Below are positions 7,760 to 13,376 of a stretch of DNA of 17,091 nucleotides, piece by piece. Each line of letters begins with the position of its first letter. Within the stretch, counting starts at the first letter, position 1. Under the pieces are notes generated by a model. It searched no databases. It was not told the DNA's origin and saw only the letters and a list, made by a program, of their open reading frames with translations. The stretch comes from Parastagonospora avenae f. sp. tritici 18332-5 (lineage: Eukaryota > Ascomycota > Dothideomycetes > Pleosporales > Phaeosphaeriaceae), in NCBI GenBank assembly GCA_022559985.1, contig JAFJTR010000183.1, positions 1-17,091 on the forward strand, read 5' to 3'. A program made the translations under genes and the position numbers.

Positions 7760-8416
7760 TCACGCCAATTCTCCGTCTTGGTAAATTTCTACTCTATTGT
7801 CAGTACCTGTAGCGTAAAATCCTAATAGCCGTACTTTTTCGTCACGAAGAGCTTGTCGGATGCCATTCTTCCACACCTTCGTTGGTCTCCCGGCCGTGTT
7901 ACCCGTCTCGTCTAGCCATTTATACAACTCCTGCAGGCTCATAGTACAGTCGGGCGCATTTGAGAGAGCTTCTTCAACCAGGTCCTTGTAGCTGCGCTGC
8001 TTGGTTTTATCCAAACTACTGTGGAACGCATTTGGCGCCGTTGCGATCCATCCCGTCGGCCTGGTTTGCACGCCTTCGATTAGCCAGAGATAATTCAGAG
8101 GGGAAGATTTGGTTACGTACGCATCTTCGTTGTCAAACATTCCATGAAAACTTGCGCTATCGAAAAGATCCAGATTGTAATCGTAATTGTCCCAGCTTCC
8201 AGCCTGGTGATGCATCTCAAAAGGGAGTATCTCTTCCATTGATATTGAATTTGATTGTTGAAGCTCGTTGAGGAAGCTGTTGTCAAACATGCTATCGTTG
8301 TCTTGTAGGGTACAGGGGTTGGGTATAGTATTGGCGTGACGGAGCATAGCGCTGAAGGTAAAGAATGGCTCATCGAGCGGGCTTTGATGAGTATCAGCCA
8401 TTGAAAACATGTTCAT
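7760..8416 (-). CDS. Small protein with a degenerate forkhead-like winged-helix domain, 218 aa
   Basis: A single open frame starts at ATG 8414-8416, which has A at position -3 (a favourable start context). Further in-frame Met codons at residues 3 and 6 are alternatives. Residues 1-100 are acidic and rich in Asn, Asp, Phe and Met, and look disordered, like an activation region. Residues about 142-210 resemble a forkhead domain: SYKDLVEEALSNAPD for helix 1, MSLQELYKWLDE for helix 2, and VWKNGIRQALR in the place of the recognition helix. Forkhead proteins typically have GWKNSIRHNLS there. Asn and Arg are kept but the DNA-contacting His is Gln and the following Asn is Ala, so DNA binding may be altered or lost. 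If functional it would act in the nucleus as a transcription regulator. LTR-like sequence lies in its promoter. Confidence 0.65.
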   Translation of the reverse strand: MNMFSMADTHQSPLDEPFFTFSAMLRHANTIPNPCTLQDNDSMFDNSFLNELQQSNSISMEEILPFEMHHQAGSWDNYDYNLDLFDSASFHGMFDNEDAYVTKSSPLNYLWLIEGVQTRPTGWIATAPNAFHSSLDKTKQRSYKDLVEEALSNAPDCTMSLQELYKWLDETGNTAGRPTKVWKNGIRQALRDEKVRLLGFYATGTDNRVEIYQDGELA

Positions 8417-8549
8417 TGTCGGATCACGGGTATCGGTAGGTACATCACTTCCTCGTCGATATCTCTGTCACGCGATCAGGCGCACTGATCGCGGTTGCCC
8501 GAGCAGCGCTCAGACCAGAACCCCTGAGACCTTCTCTTATGTAGTTCTC

Positions 8550-8651
8550 TTGTCGTCTCTTCAAATCAATCAAGTCAAAACCAACCGAACAGAATGCATT
8601 CCTAGTTATCGTTATTTCCTTTCAGCACTAGTGCTAAGACCCTACCAACAT
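8550..8651 (+). repeat. Tail of a Copia-type LTR (probable solo LTR remnant)
   Basis: Positions 8590-8651 match the end of the LTR at 16191-16369 in reverse complement. They share GTTATTTCCTTTCAGCACTA, the palindrome GCACTAGTGC, and the terminal CCTACCAACA. Weaker similarity reaches back to about 8550. No LTR start was found upstream. It lies about 130 bp upstream of the forkhead-like start codon on the opposite strand. Confidence 0.7.
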
Positions 8652-9223
8652 TCATGATGTTTTCGATTACTGTAGTTTTGTAGCCTGTGTAATTCGCAAG
8701 AATAATTGTATTGCTATGTAGACATTAAGTGCATTTATACGCTGGAATTCCCTACGGCCCTCTTTCTAGATGTCATACATAGTTTGACATGACACAATCC
8801 GGCTGCTCACGCAACGACTGCTAGAGAGCGAAAAGTTTTGCCGACGTCGACCGATGGGTGCTTATAGTGATGACCATGCTTACGGAAATCATCATGGCAA
8901 TAACAAGGTTTCATTACTGCTGCGATGTGACGAGCTTTGAAAGCTCAGGTATTGTGTAAGTTCAGTGCCGATGACATCTATGTACTGTACTGTACAGTAT
9001 CTTGGATACAGTGGCGAATGTGGCTTCACCCCTGTAAGCAGTGCTACCAGAGTCAGGTCATCATTTCACCGCTGACTGACCAATTGTATCGCTTGCCCTG
9101 CGATCGTTATACTGCATTAGACTATGTACGAAAGGTGGGGCTGAACAAAACTGTGTTGCAGCCTGTTACGGACTAACGAAAGAAGCCTTGGGCAACCACG
9201 GCGTCTTAAGTACTTCGACCAAT
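8652..9223. other. Intergenic stretch upstream of the F-box gene promoter
   Basis: No gene was supported; the 79-codon open frame at 8937-9176 has no motif. It contains a short palindromic run, TACTGTACAGTA, near 8990. Confidence 0.4.
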
Positions 9224-9236
9224 GATGACCGTCATC
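9224..9236. promoter_or_regulatory. Perfect dyad GATGAC-C-GTCATC
   Basis: A 6+1+6 inverted repeat lies about 505 bp before the F-box start codon. The half-site TGAC is common to bZIP-type sites. Binding is inferred only from symmetry and location. Confidence 0.3.
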
Positions 9237-9281
9237 GCTGACACCCTCAGGGTCATCCAACCGAACGACTACGCCGCAGAA

Positions 9282-9291
9282 GTCACGTGAC
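9282..9291. promoter_or_regulatory. GTCACGTGAC palindrome, E-box / Cbf1-type site
   Basis: A perfect ten-base palindrome centred on CACGTG, matching the RTCACRTG consensus bound by bHLH proteins such as Cbf1 in fungi. It lies about 450 bp upstream of the F-box start codon and just before the minisatellite. Function is inferred from the consensus. Confidence 0.35.
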
Positions 9292-9323
9292 GTGCTCAGT
9301 ACGCTAAACCATCACGGGACTAG

Positions 9324-9391
9324 TATGCTCAGTTGCTCAGTATGCTCAGTTGCTCAGTTGCTCAGTATGCTCAGTTGCTCAGTATGCTCAG
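9324..9391. repeat. Minisatellite of alternating 9- and 8-bp units
   Basis: Eight units of two kinds, a = TATGCTCAG and b = TTGCTCAG, occur in the order a b a b b a b a, with a partial ninth unit. A single diverged unit (GTGCTCAG) precedes the array at 9293-9300. The array sits between a CACGTG palindrome and a TATA-like site, so its length could influence the promoter of the F-box gene. Confidence 0.95.
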
Positions 9392-9420
9392 TTGCCTGGA
9401 TCGGAGGAGGATCTCCTACG

Positions 9421-9427
9421 TATATAG
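9421..9427 (+). promoter_or_regulatory. TATA-like site of the F-box gene
   Basis: TATATAG lies about 320 bp before the start codon at 9742, which would allow a leader of roughly 250-290 bases. It is the clearest TATA-like sequence between the minisatellite and the gene. Start-site mapping would be needed to confirm it. Confidence 0.3.
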
Positions 9428-9741
9428 AGAAGACTCAGAACCCTTATGGTTCAGTGTCTTCAACTTCGTTCACGAACTTACCTTCGTACTTCAAGTTACC
9501 AATACAATTGTACTCTTTACAGAAGCACCCTTTTACTGTCTTAGTACGCCCCAACCTCCGTATCCAGTGCCAACATCTCTCATCCGCGAAAACCAACTTG
9601 AGCCCTTCGAGCCAGCTTCCCTCTGCTTAGCTACTTGATAGGTTTTAACATCTACATACTCGCTGCTCATTACCCAGCGCCCGATACTCCTCAAGATTGC
9701 TTCTTACGATCAGAAAATTAGTGGCTCTCTTAATTCTTGTT

Positions 9742-11418
9742 ATGGAATATTATGCCGCAATTCCATTCCATCTTCCAGACGAGGTCTGGCTCATGATCTT
9801 TAGCTATGGAAGCGCATTAGTCTGGAAGCAAGTCCGACAAACGTGCAAGCGCTTGAACAAGCTTACCACTCCTCTTCTTTTTGAGATTGTGTATTTCGAG
9901 CTTTGTGGACGTGGCTGCGAGTCTCTCTACAACATCTCCCGCAACCCAGCACTCTCTCCGAGTGTGAAAACTCTAGTGCTCCACAGGATTCGCGGCTACA
10001 GAGAATTCGCCGACTTCGACGCTTGGACTGTGAGTGTACATCAACCAGGCGATCCTGGCAACTACCTGGATCGTCCAAGTGGAACCAGCTATTACGACGA
10101 CGAGCAGGCTAGCAACGGCCTGCTACCGTATACTGAATGGATCGCACTGTCAAAGGATCAGAAGAAGATACTATACAATGAGTATGAGGCGGACCGTAAG
10201 CAGGCGCAGATGGAGGTCCGCAAAATAACGGATACATTACGCCTTCGGACAATACATGCTGCGGAATCAGCGCTGGTTCAACCTGACAGGGCTGTTCGCT
10301 CCACAGGGGAAGATCCTGCTGTTGGGCAATTTTGCAAGGCGCTTGAGACGCTCCCAAATTTGACAGCCCTTGAGCACGAACCGGGGTTTCTCTATGGCAA
10401 CGACTGGGCTTGCCGGTGGCGGGATCTGTACTTCCATCCCTCGGCAGTGATCTGCAATACCTATTACTCTGAAGACGAGGATGTTGAAGCACTTCAATTA
10501 TCAGTCGTGCTCCAGTCTCTTACATGGGCTAGGCGGGGAGATCGCAGGCTTACAAAGCTGAGCATGTATGTCGGTGGACCAGCATTTGCCACTCCAGAAC
10601 GCTTACACCTTCTCTGGGATGGCGCCGGGCACGGGATGACACGGATTTGTCGATCTATCTATCCCACCGCAGCAGAAGCAGACAAGTCGGCCTTCACCAA
10701 AGAATCCATCTCCGGGCAGAGTAAGCTCTATTACGAGCAGCTCAACCATATGAGATACGCTGTCTCTGGTCTCACTCGCCTCGACTTCATAGTATCTGAC
10801 GAAGACGAGGTGGTAGGTAGTCTGGAAACTGCAGCCAAATTTGTCTTTGGCTTCCTTACAGCTACTAAAGGCCTAGAAAATTTACGCTTAGTTTTTGGAA
10901 GACTTGTCGACGGCATCCTCTTGCCAATCTCACAACACACCGAGAGGCAGTGCGCGCAGGACTCCATTCAGCTACTCAAACAGCTGACTCTCCACTCGCC
11001 TTGGAGTAGAATTGGTGACATCGAACTCGATATCTCTACGGATAGAAATACTTTGGTGCAGTTCCTACTTGCTCATAAGGACACATTACGATCTCTCACG
11101 CTCGCCCGCATGTCACTCGTACGGCTAGAAGACCCTCTCAATACATGGAAGGTAGCTCTTAATGAGATTGCACAAAGTCTTTCTCTGAAATCGCTCACTC
11201 TTTCAAAACCCTGCGACTTTCCACAAGATTGGGGCAGAGGCGCTCGGGAACGTATACTGTTTGACTCGGAGGCCGAGATTTGGCAAGCGAAGGCAAGCGA
11301 GTACAATGCATACTACGATGCAGCAGTTGGGAGTATACTTCGTCAAGAAGGCAGACACTCTCTAGATCCTGAAGCCTTTAAAGGCCAGATGACTGAGGAG
11401 GCCATGTCAAAACAATAG
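9742..11418 (+). CDS. F-box domain protein, 558 aa
   Basis: The open frame is uninterrupted and ends at TAG 11416-11418. The first ATG is at 9742; in-frame codons before it start only with TTG, so I place the start there, with G at position -3. Residues 8-47 form a typical fungal F-box: PFHLPDEVWLMIFSYG, VRQTCKRLNKLTTPLLF. F-box proteins bind Skp1 in SCF ubiquitin ligases and choose substrates. Residues about 70-540 have no recognised motif, but regularly spaced Leu-rich stretches (SVKTLVLHRI, LTALEHEP, LTRLDFIVSD, LENLRLVFG, LKQLTLHS, LRSLTLARMSLVRLED, LKSLTLSKPCDF) suggest a degenerate leucine-rich-repeat array, as in many fungal F-box proteins. There is no signal peptide or membrane segment. 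It is the most intact host gene in the window, and its substrate is unknown. Confidence 0.9.
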   Translation: MEYYAAIPFHLPDEVWLMIFSYGSALVWKQVRQTCKRLNKLTTPLLFEIVYFELCGRGCESLYNISRNPALSPSVKTLVLHRIRGYREFADFDAWTVSVHQPGDPGNYLDRPSGTSYYDDEQASNGLLPYTEWIALSKDQKKILYNEYEADRKQAQMEVRKITDTLRLRTIHAAESALVQPDRAVRSTGEDPAVGQFCKALETLPNLTALEHEPGFLYGNDWACRWRDLYFHPSAVICNTYYSEDEDVEALQLSVVLQSLTWARRGDRRLTKLSMYVGGPAFATPERLHLLWDGAGHGMTRICRSIYPTAAEADKSAFTKESISGQSKLYYEQLNHMRYAVSGLTRLDFIVSDEDEVVGSLETAAKFVFGFLTATKGLENLRLVFGRLVDGILLPISQHTERQCAQDSIQLLKQLTLHSPWSRIGDIELDISTDRNTLVQFLLAHKDTLRSLTLARMSLVRLEDPLNTWKVALNEIAQSLSLKSLTLSKPCDFPQDWGRGARERILFDSEAEIWQAKASEYNAYYDAAVGSILRQEGRHSLDPEAFKGQMTEEAMSKQ

Positions 11419-11496
11419 CATCGCACTTCTAGGCCTTTGTTGGCCGGAGGCCACCTGGGGTTCTGTCCGAGGCGCGACCATATGATATTAAATCAC

Positions 11497-11571
11497 GTCA
11501 GCATCTATATCACAACAATATAAGCCTTCAAACTATAGCAGCAAGAAGGTCGGCCTTTTTGTTGTTGACAG
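11497..11571 (-). mobile_element. Introner-like element, copy 2 (outside a gene)
   Basis: Positions 11497-11569 match 3688-3760 at 72 of 73 bases (A at 11532 where copy 1 has G at 3723), in the same orientation. The flanks are unrelated to those of copy 1. Direct repeats ATCAC at 11492-11496 and 11572-11576 lie 80 bp apart, as in copy 1; the extended 7-mers match at 6 of 7. On the minus strand it has the GTCAAC donor and GCTGAC branch site, but the flank supplies no AG nearby, so it would not make an intron here. It lies 78 bp downstream of the F-box stop codon, antisense to that gene. Confidence 0.75.
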
Positions 11572-11624
11572 ATCACATACAAATGCACTAAGCCTATAGA
11601 GGCTTATCGCATTAACCTACCTCC

Positions 11625-11746
11625 CTGTGCAGCGAACAGCCCGGTGGGCCGAAAGTAGCCAATGAGACGCTGCGTTGGGTCGAAATAACTGCCATCCGTG
11701 CATTCACATTCGCTGATCTCGGCCCACCGGGCTTCTCATTGCACAG
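11625..11746. repeat. 122-bp inverted-repeat element, MITE-like
   Basis: Arms of about 40 bp (11625-11664 and 11706-11746) are reverse complements with scattered mismatches. They share CTGTGCA at the outer ends and AGCCCGGTGGGCCGA inside. The sequence between and around the arms could fold as a long hairpin. No clear target duplication was found at the borders, so calling it mobile rests on structure and on the extra arm at 12065-12094. Confidence 0.6.
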
Positions 11747-12187
11747 ATATTGTTAAATCAAGCCGCTCTAAGCCGCGCGAGTTGGTGATGACTAAAGCTG
11801 TAACTTAAGCTCACGGCTTGATAGAAGTTTGGGCGAGCGCGTAAGTTTCAAGTGAAGACAAGAACAGTAAAAACTGCTAAGTTATGACTGTTTGAACACC
11901 ACATGACTTTAACAGTACCTCTATTCGGATGACTAAATTAACTTACCACTCGTGGTTTGTTCACTTGCCCCCTCGTGTCGTGCTCAAAGTAATTAATAAC
12001 TCATCATGACTCTCCTAGTGCTGCCTCCTTTCTACAAATTACCGTACTGGACCCGAGTACTATTGGCTGATCTCGGTCCACAGGGCTTCTCGTTACCCTC
12101 GACCTTGTAGCCCTACGATTTCCAGCTCTACTGCATCTTAATAATTTATAAAAGGGCCCCATTCAACATTGAAACCTAACGTTACAT
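11747..12187. other. Intergenic stretch with repeat fragments
   Basis: No gene was seen. A short inverted pair TCAAGCCG / CGGCTTGA occurs near 11758 and 11814, and an arm of the neighbouring inverted-repeat element at 12065-12094. A TATAAAAG sequence lies near 12148, but no convincing plus-strand gene follows it. Confidence 0.4.
12065..12094. repeat. Third arm related to the 122-bp inverted-repeat element
   Basis: GGCTGATCTCGGTCCACAGG followed by GCTTCTCGTT matches the right arm at 11711-11740, with a few transitions and one transversion, in the same orientation. Its inverted partner is not visible, so this is a partial copy. Confidence 0.55.
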
Positions 12188-12874
12188 TTACCGCCTGCTC
12201 TTTCGCCTTCTTTCTTTGCTCCTCGACCTCTTTTCATATGGACTGCTGCCAGTGGACCGTCCATTAGCCGGAATTCCTCTCGCGATTGTCGGAAACTTCG
12301 ATTCTGCTTTACTAGCAGCGCTGCACCCCACTGATACATCGCTGCTAGTACTTCCATATATGTTAGAATCCTCGTCAGATCCCGCGCTACTAGAGGATTC
12401 CTTTTTATTGGTGGTAAATTTTCTTATGACTGGAGTTATACCTTCTCCGTGGCTGTCTTCTTTACTTTTGTTTTGAGGCGAACGTACTTTTCCTAGCTCT
12501 TCTAGTCCTCTCTTGGATGATGACATGTTTTTATTTGCAAGTCTACTGGGTAACTGGTGCGTTCGATTATGATCCTGAGGTTGTATATGCCCTTCATCAC
12601 TATCGGAAACGGTGGCAGATCCTTCGCTTTCAAGATCGCTCTGATCGCTATCAGTCGCTCTCTCGATGTCGTCTCCTCGATCGCCCACATCAGTTACGGG
12701 GCTGTAGTTGCGTAGAGGTCGTCTTCTCTGGTGTGCTTTTTCAAGTTTCGGCTGCCACTCATTTTTATGGTCGTCCTCCCTCAGAAGTACCATCGCACTT
12801 CTTAGTAGTAATACCAATGCGCGTCCTATTTCTGCGTACGCATCATTTTCGCCCTTGTTTTGAAAAGCAGGCAT
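12188..12874 (-). CDS. Hypothetical, predicted disordered protein, 228 aa
   Basis: An ATG at 12872-12874 opens 228 codons to a TAA at 12188, with an in-frame stop shortly upstream of the ATG. Residues about 10-36 (NDAYAEIGRALVLLLRSAM and the residues after it) form a plausible amphipathic helix. The rest is low-complexity, rich in Ser, Asp, Glu, Lys and Arg, with acidic Ser clusters (SDQSDLESEGS, SSSSAGSDEDS) and a basic tail (KRSRSKERRRKSRR) that could be a nuclear localisation signal. No enzyme or DNA-binding domain is recognisable. The composition is far from that of the shadow frames, which supports coding, but the start context is weak and there is no family match. It lies between the inverted-repeat elements and the Copia nest, so a lineage-specific or decaying gene is possible. 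Confidence 0.45.
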   Translation of the reverse strand: MPAFQNKGENDAYAEIGRALVLLLRSAMVLLREDDHKNEWQPKLEKAHQRRRPLRNYSPVTDVGDRGDDIERATDSDQSDLESEGSATVSDSDEGHIQPQDHNRTHQLPSRLANKNMSSSKRGLEELGKVRSPQNKSKEDSHGEGITPVIRKFTTNKKESSSSAGSDEDSNIYGSTSSDVSVGCSAASKAESKFPTIARGIPANGRSTGSSPYEKRSRSKERRRKSRR

Positions 12875-13123
12875 CGGATGTAACGGTGGTTTTGGTCAAC
12901 AAAGTAATATCTTGCACAGCGACGGACTGAACCTGTGTTCCTAACTTGAAATATCGTGAAAGGAGCCTTCGCAGGTGAGTTGGGATTTAGCAGCCTTCTT
13001 AATGTATCAGGCAGAGGCTAGCGCTGTCAGGGGAAAGCTTCAAGATCGTTTTACTGTCATCAAAAACTGATGTTATGTAAGGAGAAGGAACCCTAGTCAG
13101 CCTGAATAGCTGCAGTCATGATC
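12875..13123. other. Short intergenic stretch before the Copia nest
   Basis: No gene or repeat was recognised. It ends in TGATC (13119-13123), the presumed 5-bp target of the Copia insertion. Confidence 0.4.
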
Positions 13124-13304
13124 TGTCACGGTCTACATACAGTTTGCTCGGCCCGATACTGCTCGGCCCTATGTGAATAGGGTTTCACCTCAACCCTGCT
13201 TACTTCTGATCATTCCGGTATATCAGCACGTAGACTGACTTCAATTCAACATCAGTGTTCCTATCAATTCTGCTGCCTAATAGCCTATTACATGAACCGT
13301 GACA
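13124..13304 (+). repeat. 5' LTR of Copia-A, 181 bp
   Basis: Starts TGTCACGGT and ends ACCGTGACA, perfect nine-base inverted ends of the TG…CA type, and is followed at once by the primer-binding site. The second LTR is not in the window, so the length rests on the inverted ends and the primer site. It is unrelated to the LTR at 16191-16369. Confidence 0.85.
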
Positions 13305-13317
13305 GTTATGAGCCCGG
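13305..13317 (+). other. Primer-binding site, complementary to the anticodon arm of initiator tRNA-Met
   Basis: GTTATGAGCCCGG directly follows the LTR. It complements the CAU anticodon region (GGGCUCAUAAC) of initiator tRNA-Met rather than a tRNA 3' end. Priming from such a half-tRNA is known for Copia-type elements. The anticodon-arm sequence is from general knowledge of fungal initiator tRNAs. Confidence 0.75.
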
Positions 13318-13376
13318 CTGCCTACTAGGTTCACTCATATTTAATATTATCTTAATCTATCTAATTCTACCTCACT

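Noticed and set aside
8937..9176. 79-codon plus-strand open frame
   Set aside because: No motif; the Cys/Trp content looks like chance translation.
9292..9638. Two open frames through the promoter minisatellite
   Set aside because: The repetitive MLSCSV-type peptides are just the translated minisatellite.
9697..9741. Upstream extension of the F-box protein by 15 codons
   Set aside because: It would start at TTG and add a hydrophobic stretch before the F-box; the ATG at 9742 is the natural start.
12216..12476. 86-codon plus-strand open frame after a TATAAAAG sequence
   Set aside because: It is the complement of the Ser/Asp-rich minus-strand frame and has no motif.
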